Source: Candidatus Collinsella stercoripullorum
GTDB lineage: Bacteria > Actinomycetota > Coriobacteriia > Coriobacteriales > Coriobacteriaceae
Assembly (NCBI GenBank): GCA_019117005.1
Contig: DXAO01000027.1
Span: 1-63,967, forward strand
Reading direction: 5' to 3'
Length of the DNA: 63,967 nucleotides
Positions 43,160 to 53,309 of this stretch are shown piece after piece. A program made the position numbers and the translations under genes. The notes under the pieces were generated by a model, which was not told the DNA's origin, did no database searches, and was given only the letters and a program-made list of their open reading frames with translations. Position 1 is the first letter of the stretch. Every line of letters starts with the position of its first letter.

Positions 43160-44041
43160 ATGGAGATCCTCGCCAACCTCATCAACGGCATGAGCCTGGG
43201 CAGCGTGTACGCCATCATCGCGCTCGGGTACACCATGGTGTACGGCATCGCCAAGATGCTCAACTTCGCCCATGGCGACGTCATCATGGTCGGCGCCTAC
43301 ATCTGCTTCTGCTCCGTCAGCTACCTGGGCCTGCCCGTCATCGCCGGCGTGCTGCTGTCCATCGTCGGCTGCACGGTGCTCGGCATCGTGGTCGAGCGCC
43401 TCGCCTACAAGCCCCTGCGCGACGCGCCCTCGCTGAACGTGCTCATCACCGCCATCGGCGTGAGCTACTTCCTGCAGAACGCGGCCCTGCTCATCATGGG
43501 CTCCGACCCCAAGTCGTTCTCGTCGATCGTCAGCCTGCCCGCGCTGAACCTCTTCGACGGGCGCCTCACGATCAGCGCGACCGCCGTGCTCACCATCCTC
43601 GCCTGCGCGGTCATCATGGTGGCGCTCGTGATGTTCACCACCAAGACCAAGATGGGCAAGGCCATGCGCGCCTGCTCCGAGGACCGCGACGCCGCCCAGC
43701 TCATGGGCATCAACGTCAACTCCACCATCTCCATGGTGTTCGCCATCGGCAGCGGTCTGGCCGCCATCGCCGGCGTGCTCATGTGCGCGGCCTACCCCAC
43801 GCTCATGCCCACGACCGGCTCCATGCCCGGCATCAAGGCCTTCACGGCGGCGGTGCTCGGCGGCATCGGGTCCATCCCCGGAGCCGCGCTCGGCGGCGTG
43901 CTGCTCGGCATCATCGAGATCTTCGCGCGCGCCTACATCGGCACGCAGCTCGCCGACGCCGTGGTGTTCGCCGTCCTCATCGTGATGCTGCTGATCCGCC
44001 CAGCCGGCCTGCTCGGCAAGCCCGTGAACGAGAAGGTGTAG
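43160..44041 (+). CDS. livH: Branched-chain amino acid ABC transporter permease LivH
   Basis: The 293-residue membrane protein has LivH features: INGMSLGSVYAIIALGYTMV, NFAHGDVIMVGAY, a cytoplasmic MRACSEDRDAAQLMGIN loop and the AVLGGIGSIPGAALGGVLLG segment. It forms the channel with LivM. AAAGGAGGGGGAG directly precedes ATG 43160, one of the strongest ribosome-binding sites in the window. Confidence 0.95.
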   Translation: MEILANLINGMSLGSVYAIIALGYTMVYGIAKMLNFAHGDVIMVGAYICFCSVSYLGLPVIAGVLLSIVGCTVLGIVVERLAYKPLRDAPSLNVLITAIGVSYFLQNAALLIMGSDPKSFSSIVSLPALNLFDGRLTISATAVLTILACAVIMVALVMFTTKTKMGKAMRACSEDRDAAQLMGINVNSTISMVFAIGSGLAAIAGVLMCAAYPTLMPTTGSMPGIKAFTAAVLGGIGSIPGAALGGVLLGIIEIFARAYIGTQLADAVVFAVLIVMLLIRPAGLLGKPVNEKV

Positions 44042-44049
44042 GTGATCGC

Positions 44050-45132
44050 ATGGGCATCAAGATCCTGAACCCCCAGACGCGCTCGACCGTCATCACCTAT
44101 GCGATCGTCGTCGCGGCGTTCATCGCCGTCACGGTCCTGGACGGGCTCGGCTTCATCTCCAACTCCCTGTCCGGCCAGCTCGTTCCCATCTGCGCCTACG
44201 TCTGCCTCGCCGTCTCGCTGAACCTCGTGGTGGGCGTCTCGGGCGAGCTGTCGCTCGGCCACGCCGGCTTCATGAGCGTGGGCGCGTTCACCGGCGTCGT
44301 GGTCGCCGGCATGCTCGCGCGCGCGGGCGTCGAGTCCGAGCTCGCGCTGTTCGCCCTCTCCGCGGCGGTGGGCGCCGTCGCCGCGGGCGTCATCGGCTTT
44401 CTGGTCGGCATCCCGGTCATGCGCCTGCGCGGCGACTACCTCGCCATCGTGACCCTCGCCTTCGGCGAGATCATCAAGAACCTGCTCAACAACTTCTACG
44501 TGGGCGTGGACGACGCGGGCCTGCACTTCTCCATGACCGACTCGTCCTCGCTCGGCATGACGCAGGGCACGATCCTCATCAACGGCCCCAAGGGCGCGGT
44601 GGGCATCGACAAGATCTCGACCTTCGTCCTGGGCATCGTGCTGGTGCTCATCACGGTGGCCGTGGTGCTGAACCTCATGCACAGCCGCGACGGCCGCGCC
44701 ATCATGGCCGTGCGCGACAACCGCATCGCCGCGGAGTCCGTGGGCATCAACGTCACCAAGTACCGCCTCATGGCCTTCACGGTCGCCTCCGCGCTCGCCG
44801 GCGCGGCGGGCGTGCTGTACGCCATGAACTACTCCACCATCACGCCGTCGCAGTTCGACTTCAACCAGTCGATCCTCATCCTGGTCTACGTGGTGCTCGG
44901 CGGCATGGGCAACATCTGGGGCTCCATCGTCTCGGCGGCCTTCCTCACGGTCCTGCCCGAGCTCCTGCGCCCGATCAACGACTACCGCATGCTGCTGTAC
45001 GCCGTGGTGCTCATCCTCGTGATGGTCGTCCCGCACCTCAAGGTCTACCGGCGCGTCGCCGACGCGCTGCGCAGCCGCCTGGCGCATCGCGGTCCCGCTG
45101 CCGCGACGGAAGGCGGTGAGGCAGATGAGTAA
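44050..45132 (+). CDS. livM: Branched-chain amino acid ABC transporter permease LivM
   Basis: The 360-residue protein has about nine hydrophobic segments, VCLAVSLNLVVGVSGELSLG, RGDYLAIVTLAFGEIIKNLL, AVRDNRIAAESVGIN and LGGMGNIWGSIV, the LivM pattern. It starts 8 bases after livH and its 3' end overlaps livG by 8 bases. The Arg-rich tail after KVYRRVADAL is cytoplasmic. Confidence 0.95.
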   Translation: MGIKILNPQTRSTVITYAIVVAAFIAVTVLDGLGFISNSLSGQLVPICAYVCLAVSLNLVVGVSGELSLGHAGFMSVGAFTGVVVAGMLARAGVESELALFALSAAVGAVAAGVIGFLVGIPVMRLRGDYLAIVTLAFGEIIKNLLNNFYVGVDDAGLHFSMTDSSSLGMTQGTILINGPKGAVGIDKISTFVLGIVLVLITVAVVLNLMHSRDGRAIMAVRDNRIAAESVGINVTKYRLMAFTVASALAGAAGVLYAMNYSTITPSQFDFNQSILILVYVVLGGMGNIWGSIVSAAFLTVLPELLRPINDYRMLLYAVVLILVMVVPHLKVYRRVADALRSRLAHRGPAAATEGGEADE

Positions 45133-46000
45133 GTTCTCCGATTTCGCGAAGGCGCGCCGCGAGGGCACCAAGATGGTGCCCGTCCCGAGCGTCTCCATCA
45201 TGCCCGAGCGCGACCTGGGTCGCGCCCCCGCCCTCGAGTGCCTGCACCTGGGTATCGACTTCGGCGGCCTCAAGGCCGTGGACGACTTCAACATCACCGT
45301 GGGCCGCACCGAGATCTGCGGCCTGATCGGCCCCAACGGCGCGGGCAAGACCACGGTGTTCAACCTGCTCACCAAGGTGTACCAGCCCACGCGCGGCACC
45401 ATCATGGTGGACGGCCAGGACACCGCCGGCATGAGCCCGGCGCGCGTGAACCAGATGGGCGTGGCGCGCACGTTCCAGAACATCCGCCTGTTCGGCTCTC
45501 TCACGGTCGAGGAGAACGTGGCGGTCGGCCTGCACAACCAGCGCCACTGCGGCATGGCGACGAGCATCCTGCGCCTGCCCCATCACTGGAAGAGCGAGCG
45601 CTGGTACCATGAGCGCGCCCTCGAGCTGCTCGACATCTTCGACATGACCGGGCTCGCCGCCCACGAGGCGGGCAGCCTGCCCTACGGCGCGCAGCGCCGC
45701 CTGGAGATCGTGCGCGCGCTGGCCACCAACCCGAGGCTCCTTCTGCTCGACGAGCCGGCGGCGGGCATGAACCCGTCCGAGACCGCCGAGCTCATGGAGA
45801 ACATCGTCAAGATCCGCGACACCTTCGGCATCGCCATCATGCTCATCGAGCACGACATGAACCTCGTCATGAACATCTGCGAGGGCATCTGCGTGCTCAA
45901 CTTCGGCAAGATCATCGCCAAGGGCACGCCCGAGGAGATCCAGTGCAACGACGCGGTCATCGAGGCCTATCTGGGCACGCGGAAGGAGGCGGAGGCGTAA
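45125..46000 (+). CDS. livG: Branched-chain amino acid ABC transporter ATPase LivG
   Basis: The 291-residue ATPase has Walker A GPNGAGKTT (about residues 74-82), the LivG-type signature LPYGAQRRLE (about 183), Walker B LLLLDEPAAGMNPSE and the late LIEHDMNLVM. An extra N-terminus of about 35 residues (SKFSDFAKARREG...) precedes the usual start of the domain. I chose ATG 45125 (GTG 45116 is a weaker option); the start overlaps the livM end. Confidence 0.95.
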   Translation: MSKFSDFAKARREGTKMVPVPSVSIMPERDLGRAPALECLHLGIDFGGLKAVDDFNITVGRTEICGLIGPNGAGKTTVFNLLTKVYQPTRGTIMVDGQDTAGMSPARVNQMGVARTFQNIRLFGSLTVEENVAVGLHNQRHCGMATSILRLPHHWKSERWYHERALELLDIFDMTGLAAHEAGSLPYGAQRRLEIVRALATNPRLLLLDEPAAGMNPSETAELMENIVKIRDTFGIAIMLIEHDMNLVMNICEGICVLNFGKIIAKGTPEEIQCNDAVIEAYLGTRKEAEA

Positions 46001-46701
46001 TGCTGTCCGTGTACAACATCAACGTGTGGTACGGGGCCATCCACGCCATCAAGAACGTCTCCTTCGACGTGAACGACGGCGAGATCGTCGCCCTCATCGG
46101 CGCGAACGGCGCCGGGAAGTCCACGACGCTCAAGACCCTCTCGGGCCTGCTGCGCTCGCGCTCGGGCTCCATCAAGTTCATGGATTCCGACATCATGCAC
46201 GCGCCCGCCGAGCGCATCGTCGCCCAGGGCCTCGTGCACGTGCCCGAGGGGCGCCATGTGTTCGCGCAGATGACGGTCGAGGAGAACCTCGACATGGGCG
46301 CCTACACCCAGCCCAAGGAGACCATCCCGGGCAACCTGGAGAAGGTCTACGCGTACTTCCCCCGCCTGAAGGAGCGCCGCCGCCAGGTGGCGGGCACCCT
46401 CTCGGGCGGCGAGCAGCAGATGCTCGCCATGGGCCGCGCGCTCATGGCGAACCCGAAGCTGCTCATGCTCGACGAGCCCTCGATGGGTTTGGCCCCCATC
46501 ATGGTCGAGCAGATCTTCGAGATCATCGGCGCCCTGCACGAGGCGGGCACCACGATCCTGCTCGTGGAGCAGAACGCCCAGGCCGCGCTGTCGATCGCCA
46601 CGCGCGGCTACGTCATGGAGACGGGTACCGTCACGCTCACGGGCACGGGCTCGGAGCTTCTGCACAACGACGACGTGCGCCGCGCCTACCTGGGAGGCTG
46701 A
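46000..46701 (+). CDS. livF: Branched-chain amino acid ABC transporter ATPase LivF
   Basis: The 233-residue ATPase has Walker A GANGAGKST (about residues 37-45), signature LSGGEQQML (about 135), Walker B LLMLDEPSMGLAP and VEQNAQAAL. Its ATG shares one base with the livG TAA, so translation is coupled. Last gene of the operon. Confidence 0.95.
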   Translation: MLSVYNINVWYGAIHAIKNVSFDVNDGEIVALIGANGAGKSTTLKTLSGLLRSRSGSIKFMDSDIMHAPAERIVAQGLVHVPEGRHVFAQMTVEENLDMGAYTQPKETIPGNLEKVYAYFPRLKERRRQVAGTLSGGEQQMLAMGRALMANPKLLMLDEPSMGLAPIMVEQIFEIIGALHEAGTTILLVEQNAQAALSIATRGYVMETGTVTLTGTGSELLHNDDVRRAYLGG

Positions 46702-46873
46702 CGCCCCGCCCCGCCTCGCGCGCCGAACGCCCCCGGACGGGGCGGGCGCGATCGGGAGGACCCCGGCGGCATGCGCGCCCCGAGAAGGAGCTCCGGCCCC
46801 TTCCGGGGCGCGTCCCGTATGCACGGGCCCCGGCGCCGCCGCCCGCATCCGGCCCCGCGGAGGGCGGGTGGCG

Positions 46874-46879
46874 TATAAT
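46874..46879 (+). promoter_or_regulatory. Consensus -10 (TATAAT) before cutC
   Basis: TATAAT at 46874-46879, 35 bases before the cutC ATG. The -35 side is GC-rich with no match. Confidence 0.55.
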
Positions 46880-46914
46880 CGGCCTGACGATGACGCCGAC
46901 GCTGAGGAGAACCC

Positions 46915-47604
46915 ATGGGCGATACCGAGATCCTGCGCGAGTTCTGCGCCGAGAACTTCACGAACGTGCCCGCCGCCATCGCGGCCGGCGCGCGCCGCAT
47001 CGAGCTGTGCGACAACCTCGCCGAGAGCGGCACCACGCCGTCGTTCGGCGTCATCGAGCACACGGTCGCCTACGCGCACGCGCACGGCGCCCGCGTGATG
47101 ACGATGATCCGCCCGCGCGGCGGGAACTTCGTCTACGGCGAGGACGAGCTGGCGATGATGGAGGCCGATGTCTTCAGCGCCTGCGAGGCGGAGACCGACG
47201 GCATCGTGTTCGGCTGCCTGCGCGAGGAGGACGGCGCCTACGCCCTCGATGTCCCCGCCTGCGAGCGGATCATGTCCGCGGTCGCGGCGGCGGACGACGC
47301 GTTCGAGATGGGCGGGGTCGACGTCACCTTCCACATGGCGTTCGACGCCCTGCCCGCCGCCGCCCAGCTCCCCGCCATCGACACCTTGGCGCAGCTCGGC
47401 GTCACGCGCATCCTCACGCACGGCGGCCCGGCGGGCACCCCGATCATGGACAACGTCGCGCGCCTGCGCGAGCTCACGGAGCACGCCGCGGGCAGGCTCA
47501 TCATCCTGCCGGGCGCGGGCATCACCTACGCGAACGTCGACGAGGTCGTCCGCGCGGTCGGCGCGCCCGAGGCCCACGGCACCAAGATCGTGCGCCTGGC
47601 GTAG
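46915..47604 (+). CDS. cutC: CutC-family protein
   Basis: The 229-residue TIM-barrel protein shows the CutC pattern: AIAAGARRIELCDNLAESGTTPS near the start, MTMIRPRGGNFVY (about residues 62-74), VTFHMAFDAL and ILTHGGPAGTP. CutC was linked to copper homeostasis in E. coli, but this has been questioned and its reaction is unknown. AGGAGAACCC precedes the ATG. Here it stands without metal-resistance neighbours. Confidence 0.92.
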   Translation: MGDTEILREFCAENFTNVPAAIAAGARRIELCDNLAESGTTPSFGVIEHTVAYAHAHGARVMTMIRPRGGNFVYGEDELAMMEADVFSACEAETDGIVFGCLREEDGAYALDVPACERIMSAVAAADDAFEMGGVDVTFHMAFDALPAAAQLPAIDTLAQLGVTRILTHGGPAGTPIMDNVARLRELTEHAAGRLIILPGAGITYANVDEVVRAVGAPEAHGTKIVRLA

Positions 47605-47760
47605 GGTCGATCTTTCGCCCGCGCGCCGCGCCCCGCCGGGACCGTGCGATCCGGCCCCGGTGCGCGCCGCGCCCCGGTGTGCGCCGCGCGGCCCGGTCCG
47701 CGGGCGCGCCGCCTTCCGGCCGGCCCCGCCCGGCTGCCGAGCACCCGATGGGAGGGACCC

Positions 47761-48564
47761 GTGACCACCGAACCGACCCCGATCCCCGGCCCCGCGCCGC
47801 GCGCCTTCTTCTTCGACGTCGACGGCACGCTCGTCTCGCACCGGACCAAGCGCGTGCCGCCCAGTACCGTCGACGCCCTGCGCGAGCTGCGCCGCCGCGG
47901 GTGCAAGGTGTTCGTCGCCACCGGCCGCTCCATGCCGGAGTTCGGCTACCTCCCGCTCGATGAGCTCGCCTTCGACGGCTACGTGCTCGTCGGGGGCCAG
48001 GAGGCGCGCGACGCGGAGGGCCGCGTCGTCTTCACCGACCCCATCGTCGGGCACGACCTCGAGGTCCTGCGCGGGGAGTTCTCCGCGCGGCGGCGCCCCA
48101 TCCTGTTCTACGAGTCCGACAGGCTCTACCTGAACCTCGTGAACGACCACGTGAGGCGCGTGGAGGGCGACGTCTCCACGCCGGTGCCCCCGCTCGGGGA
48201 GCCCGACGGGAGCCCCGTGCTGAAGGCCATCGTGTACCAGACCGACGAGGAGGCGGCCGACCTCATGGCCCGCCTGCCGGGCTGCAAGCCGACGCGCTGG
48301 CACGCCGGGGCCTTCGACGTGGTGCCCGTGCGGGGCGGCAAGGTCGCGGGGATCCGCGCGTTGCTCGAGCGCTACGGGATCGCGCCCGAGGAGACGATGG
48401 CCTTCGGCGACGGCGAGAACGACGCGGAGATGCTCTCCTTCGCGCGCACGGGCGTCGCCGTGGCGGCGAGCGACCCCGCGGCGCGCGCCGCGGCCGACGT
48501 GGTCTGCGGTGATATAGACGAGGACGGCATCGCCCGCGCCCTCGAGGGGTTCGGGCTGCTGTAG
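47761..48564 (+). CDS. Cof-type HAD hydrolase
   Basis: The 267-residue HAD phosphatase has motif I FFFDVDGTLVSH (about residues 16-27), motif II ATGRS (about 61), the C2B cap, and motif III/IV RGGKVAGIRALL plus MAFGDGENDAEML (about 213-225). It is likely a sugar-phosphate or flavin-type phosphatase. The start is GTG 47761 with GGGAGGGA at the right distance; upstream ATG-like options lack it. Confidence 0.9.
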   Translation: MTTEPTPIPGPAPRAFFFDVDGTLVSHRTKRVPPSTVDALRELRRRGCKVFVATGRSMPEFGYLPLDELAFDGYVLVGGQEARDAEGRVVFTDPIVGHDLEVLRGEFSARRRPILFYESDRLYLNLVNDHVRRVEGDVSTPVPPLGEPDGSPVLKAIVYQTDEEAADLMARLPGCKPTRWHAGAFDVVPVRGGKVAGIRALLERYGIAPEETMAFGDGENDAEMLSFARTGVAVAASDPAARAAADVVCGDIDEDGIARALEGFGLL

Positions 48565-48589
48565 CCTCGCGCGCGGCCGCCGCGCGCCC

Positions 48590-49600
48590 CTAGCGGCGCC
48601 CGCGCGACGCCAGAAGCCGGCGCGCCTCCTTCACGCGCCGCTCGCCCTGCTCCCTCTGGTCCGCGCACAGGCGCTCGATGATATGGCCGAACGTGGCGGC
48701 GAGGATCTGCTGGAACAGCGTCCCGCACATGACGGGGAAGACCGTCTCGCCCGGGAAGTACTGCGCGGCGATCACCGCGCCGGACGAGATGTTGCGCATC
48801 CCGCAGGTGAAGCTCATGGTGGCGAGCAGCGGCTGGGAGCCGTGCAGGATGCGGGCGGCGAGCAGGCCCCAGAAGAAGCCGCTCGTGGCGAAGACGAGGA
48901 TGAACAGGGCGACCTCGAGGCGCTCCCAGGTCATGTTCAGGACGTACTCGCTCATGGACGTCGAGTTGGCCGTGATGAGCACGATGGTGATCAGGCGGCT
49001 CGCCGGGCTGAGCACCGGGGAGAGCCGCTCGTGGCCCCAGCCGCGGGTGAGCTCGTTGACGAGCATGCCGGCGAGTGCGGGGAGGGCGATCATGGCCACC
49101 ATGTCGCCGACCATGCTCATCGCGTCGATGTGGATGGAGGCGCCGAGCAGGACCGACAGGGTGACCGGGATGCTCACGGGGGAGATGACGGTGGAGACCA
49201 GGATCGAGGCGAGGCACAGGGGACCGTCGCCGTCGTAGATGCCGACCCACATGAAGCTGATGACGGCGATGGGCACGCTGTACTCCAGCACGACGCCGGT
49301 CAGCAGGTTCACGTTGTCGCCGAACAGCAGCGAGCCGAGCAGGTAGGCGAGGCACGGCATGAGGACCTCGGCGACCGCGAGGATGACCAGCAGGCGGAGC
49401 GGGTGCCGGAACACGGCGAGGAGCTGCTCGAACGTGTTGTTCAGGGCGCCTTGGAACGTCATGACGGCGAAGATGAGCGGGACGATGGCCTTGAGCGGGC
49501 CGAACACGCCGGGGAGCAGGACGCCCGCGACCACGCAGAGCGGGACGAAGTACGCCATATGCTTGCCGATGAACGCGCCGAGCCGCTTCCATTGCTCCAT
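48590..49600 (-). CDS. Bile acid:sodium symporter (BASS) family transporter
   Basis: The 336-residue protein has about ten hydrophobic segments and BASS-like helices (MTFQGALNNTFEQL, ATMSFTCGMRNISSGAVIAA, a discontinuous-helix region, and FPVMCGTLFQQILAATFGHI). A basic cytoplasmic tail follows. Family members carry bile acids, pantoate, sulfonates or other organic anions with sodium. The crossover asparagine region is kept (MRNISSG). Convergent with the HAD gene. Confidence 0.85.
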   Translation of the reverse strand: MEQWKRLGAFIGKHMAYFVPLCVVAGVLLPGVFGPLKAIVPLIFAVMTFQGALNNTFEQLLAVFRHPLRLLVILAVAEVLMPCLAYLLGSLLFGDNVNLLTGVVLEYSVPIAVISFMWVGIYDGDGPLCLASILVSTVISPVSIPVTLSVLLGASIHIDAMSMVGDMVAMIALPALAGMLVNELTRGWGHERLSPVLSPASRLITIVLITANSTSMSEYVLNMTWERLEVALFILVFATSGFFWGLLAARILHGSQPLLATMSFTCGMRNISSGAVIAAQYFPGETVFPVMCGTLFQQILAATFGHIIERLCADQREQGERRVKEARRLLASRGRR

Positions 49601-49982
49601 GGGATCCTCCGCCTTCCTCGCGGTCGCCTCCTATCGGGCGACGAGAGCCATGCTACCGCACCGGTGCGGGGGAGGGGGCCGTCCCGCGCTGTCCCGGGAG
49701 ACATTTTTCGGGCGGGGGCGCCGCGGCCGCGCGCGGGTCGGAGCGGGTCCGCGGGGGAGCCGGACCGCTGACCGGAGGCGCGGGCGCGCCGCTGTCCCCG
49801 CCATGCGTATAATGGGGATGTTCAACAGCACGGCCCGCCGCAGCGGGCTATATACCGAGGAAGTGCCCGTATGCATCGCACGCATCCCGCGCGCGGCGTC
49901 CTGCCGCACCGCCGCGCCGTCCCCGTAGCGCCCGCCGCCCCCGCGCGCACCTGCGCGGAGCCGTCCGAGGGGGCGGTGAGCC
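49601..49982. other. Divergent region between BASS transporter and recJ-helicase gene
   Basis: 382 bases without a clear gene. TATAAT at 49808-49813 is a good -10, about 170 bases before the recJ ATG, implying a long leader. CGCACGCATC-type near-repeats at 49872-49890 are noted only. Confidence 0.5.
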
Positions 49983-52900
49983 ATGCCCTCGCTTAAGACG
50001 AGCCGCCGCTGGACGGTGGCGCCGAGCGACCCTGCACTCGAGAGCGAGCTCGCCCGCGGCCTCGGGGTGCCGCCCCTCGTCGCCCGCATCATGGTGGCGC
50101 GCGGCATCCGCACCGTGGGGGAGGGGCGGCTGTTCCTCACCCCCTCGCTCGAGCGCGACTGGGCCGACCCCCTGCTCATCCCGGGCATGTCCGAGGTCGC
50201 CGACCGCGTGGGGCGCGCGCTCGACGCGCACGAGTCCATCGCGGTGTTCGGCGACTTCGACGTGGACGGCATCACCTCGACCTGCCTGCTGACCGAGGCG
50301 CTGCGCGCGCTCGGCGGGACCGTGTTCCCCTTCATCCCGCATCGCTTCGAGGAGGGCTACGGCCTCACCGCGGCGGCCCTCGAGCGCGTCGCCGCCGCGT
50401 GCCGGCCCTCGCTCGTCGTCACGGTGGACAACGGCATCGCCGCGCGCGAGGAGGTGGCCGCGCTCGTCGCGACGGGCGTCGACGTGGCGGTGACCGACCA
50501 TCACGAGCCCGCCGACCTCGTGCCCGAGGGCGTCCCCGTGGCCGATCCCAAGCTCGCCGCGGACGGCCCGAGCCGCGAGCTCGCCGGAGCAGGCGTCGCC
50601 CTGAAGCTCGTGCAGGTGCTCGGCGCGCGCCGCGGCATGCCCGACCTGTGGCGGGGCTTCACGGAGGTCGCCGCGCTGGGGACGGTGTCGGACATGATGC
50701 CGCTCACGCCGGAGAACCGCGCGCTCGTGGCCGACGGCATCGCGCGGATGCGCGGGGCCTCCCGCCCCGGCTTCACCGCCCTCGCGGCGCTCGCCCGCAC
50801 CGACCTGTCGACCATCACGGCGGACGCCCTGTCCTTCTCGCTCATCCCGCGCCTGAACTCCGCCGGGCGCATGGCGGACCCCTCGCTCGCGCTCGACCTC
50901 CTGCTCGCCCGCGATCCGGTCGAGGCGGGGCGCCTCGCCTCGGAGCTCGAGCGGGTCAACCAGGAGCGCCGGGACATCGAGGCGGCGCTCGCCGACGAGG
51001 CGATGGGGCTCGTCGAGCGCGCCTACGACGGCTCCCGCGTGATCGTGGTGGGCGGCGAGGGCTGGCACGAGGGCGTGAAGGGCATCGTGGCGAGCCGGAT
51101 CACCAACCGCTACCATGTGCCCGCCCTGCTCTTCTCCATCTCGGACGGTATCGCGCGGGGCTCGGGCCGCTCGGTGGGCTCGGTGAACCTGTTCGACGCC
51201 GTCGAGCGCTGCTCCGACATGCTCATCCGCTTCGGCGGCCACGCCGGCGCGGTGGGCGTCACCGTCGAGGCGGACCGCCTGGACGAGCTCAGGGAGCGCC
51301 TGGCCGCCGTCCTGGCGGAGGTCCCCGCCGAGGACTTCGAGGATCGCAGCGAGGTCGCCGCCGTGGTCGACCTCTCCGAGCTCGACCTGCCCACCATCGA
51401 GGCGGTCTCCGCGCTCGAGCCCTTCGGCCAGGGCAACAAGGTCCCGCTGCTCGCGGCGTGCGGCGTCACCATGTGCGACCGCGCCGTGGTGGGCCGCGGC
51501 GGGGAGCACATGCGCTTCACCGCCACGGACGGCGTCTCGAGCGTCCCGGCCATCATGTTCCGCGTGCCCGACATCGAGCGGCGCGTATGCTGCGACACCG
51601 TGGTCGACCTCGTGTTCGAGGCGGTCGCGGAGCACTGGCAGGGCCGCGTCAAGCCCAAGCTCATGGTGAAGGACATCCTGTGCCGCTGCGGCGAGGAGGC
51701 CGAGGGGGCCGCCGAGGCGCCCGCCGACAGCGACGCCGCCGTGCCCGCGGAGGCCGGCTGCGACCGCCGGGCGGGCGAGGGCCCCGACGGGTCCACGGCG
51801 GACGCCGCCGCGCGCCGCCGCATGCTCTCCTACGACGAGCTCACGCGCTCGCTCATCCACTCGCTCATCGGCACGGCGCGCCCCCATCCCGCCCAGGCCG
51901 AGGCGCTCGACGCCCTCGCCGCCGGCTCCGGCGTGCTGGCCATCATGGGCACCGGGCGCGGCAAGTCGCTCATCTTCCACGTGCATGCCGCCCGCGAGGC
52001 CATCCTGCGCGGCCGCGCGAGCGTGTTCGTCTACCCGCTGCGCGCCCTCGTCGCCGACCAGTCCTTCCATCTGGTGCGCGCGCTGTCCGGCATCGGCCTG
52101 TGCGCCGAGGTCCTGACGGGGGAGACCCCCGCGGACGCGCGCGACCGGGTCTTCTCGCGCCTGGCGTCGGGCGGCGTCGACGTGGTGCTCACCACCCCGG
52201 AGTTCCTCGCCATCCACCGCGAGCGCCTCGCCCGCTGCGGCCGCATCGGCTTCATCGCCGTCGACGAGGCGCATCATGCCGGGACCGCCCGGTCGGGCGA
52301 GCGCAGCGCCTATCTCGAGCTGCCCGAGGTCGTGCGCGCGTTCGGGCACCCGACGGTGCTCGCGGCGACCGCGACGGCGGACGACCGCGTCTGCGCCGAG
52401 ATCGCGCGCCTGCTGCCCATCGACCGGACGGTCGTCGACGACGCCGTCCGGGAGAACCTGGGGATCGAGGACGACCGCGACCTCGCGGCGCGCGAGAACC
52501 GGCTCGTGTCCATCGTGGCGACCGGGCAGAAGTGCGTGGTGTACGTCAACTCGCGCGAGCAGTCGCGCGCGCTCGCCCGCACCCTGCGCCGCCGCGTGCC
52601 CGAGCTCGCGGGCTCCATCGCCTACTACAACGCCGGCCTGGCGCGCGAGGTGCGCGCGCGGGTCGAGGACGCCTTCCGCTCCGGCGAGCTCACCTGCATC
52701 GTGTCGACCTCCGCCTTCGGCGAGGGGGTCGACCTGCCCGACATCCGCCATGTGGTGCTCTACCACATGCCCTTCGGCGCGACCGAGTTCAACCAGATGA
52801 GCGGCCGCGCCGGCCGCGACGGCGAGCCGGCCGTCATCCACCTGCTCTACTCCGCGCGCGACGCGCGCATCAACGAGCGCCTGCTCGACGCCGCGGCGCC

Positions 52901-53300
52901 CGAGCGCGAGGAGCTCGTCTGCCTCTACCGCGCGCTCCAGACCATGTGGCGCGCCAACCGCTCCCGCACCGGGACGGATTCGTTCACGGCCTCCGACCTG
53001 GACATCTCCAAGATGTGCCTGGCCGTCGACGCGCGCTGCCCGGTCGAGGAGCGCGCCGTGGCGTGCGGGCTGGCCGTCTTCGAGGAGCTCGGCTTCGCGC
53101 ATGTGGGCGGGGACGGGGACGCGCGGCGCATCCGGATGGCCGACCGCCCGGGGCGCGTCGACCTCACGAACTCCATCCGCTACCTCGAGGGCCTCCATGC
53201 GCGCATGGAGTTCGGCGCCTTCCGGGACTGGGCGCTCGACGCCCCGGCATCTGATATGCTTGACCGCATCAATCGACCCATCACACCGCGAGGACGTTAG
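49983..53300 (+). CDS. RecJ exonuclease fused to a RecQ-like helicase
   Basis: The 1105-residue protein joins two machines. Residues 1-560 are RecJ: DHH-family motifs GDFDVDGITS (about 91), VTDHHEP (about 170), AGRMADPS, and DHHA1 with FGGHAGAVGV (about 417). After an Ala/Glu linker, residues 620-960 are a superfamily-2 helicase: Walker A-like GTGRGKSLIF (about 656; one residue differs from GxGKS), VDEAHHAG (about 760), TATAT, SAFGEGVDLPDIR and QMSGRAGRDGE. A single chain could unwind DNA and degrade the 5' strand, like RecQ with RecJ. Start ATG 49983 follows GAGGGGGCGG. It is followed by rel after 9 bases. Confidence 0.9.
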   Translation: MPSLKTSRRWTVAPSDPALESELARGLGVPPLVARIMVARGIRTVGEGRLFLTPSLERDWADPLLIPGMSEVADRVGRALDAHESIAVFGDFDVDGITSTCLLTEALRALGGTVFPFIPHRFEEGYGLTAAALERVAAACRPSLVVTVDNGIAAREEVAALVATGVDVAVTDHHEPADLVPEGVPVADPKLAADGPSRELAGAGVALKLVQVLGARRGMPDLWRGFTEVAALGTVSDMMPLTPENRALVADGIARMRGASRPGFTALAALARTDLSTITADALSFSLIPRLNSAGRMADPSLALDLLLARDPVEAGRLASELERVNQERRDIEAALADEAMGLVERAYDGSRVIVVGGEGWHEGVKGIVASRITNRYHVPALLFSISDGIARGSGRSVGSVNLFDAVERCSDMLIRFGGHAGAVGVTVEADRLDELRERLAAVLAEVPAEDFEDRSEVAAVVDLSELDLPTIEAVSALEPFGQGNKVPLLAACGVTMCDRAVVGRGGEHMRFTATDGVSSVPAIMFRVPDIERRVCCDTVVDLVFEAVAEHWQGRVKPKLMVKDILCRCGEEAEGAAEAPADSDAAVPAEAGCDRRAGEGPDGSTADAAARRRMLSYDELTRSLIHSLIGTARPHPAQAEALDALAAGSGVLAIMGTGRGKSLIFHVHAAREAILRGRASVFVYPLRALVADQSFHLVRALSGIGLCAEVLTGETPADARDRVFSRLASGGVDVVLTTPEFLAIHRERLARCGRIGFIAVDEAHHAGTARSGERSAYLELPEVVRAFGHPTVLAATATADDRVCAEIARLLPIDRTVVDDAVRENLGIEDDRDLAARENRLVSIVATGQKCVVYVNSREQSRALARTLRRRVPELAGSIAYYNAGLAREVRARVEDAFRSGELTCIVSTSAFGEGVDLPDIRHVVLYHMPFGATEFNQMSGRAGRDGEPAVIHLLYSARDARINERLLDAAAPEREELVCLYRALQTMWRANRSRTGTDSFTASDLDISKMCLAVDARCPVEERAVACGLAVFEELGFAHVGGDGDARRIRMADRPGRVDLTNSIRYLEGLHARMEFGAFRDWALDAPASDMLDRINRPITPRGR

Positions 53301-53309
53301 GGGGACGCC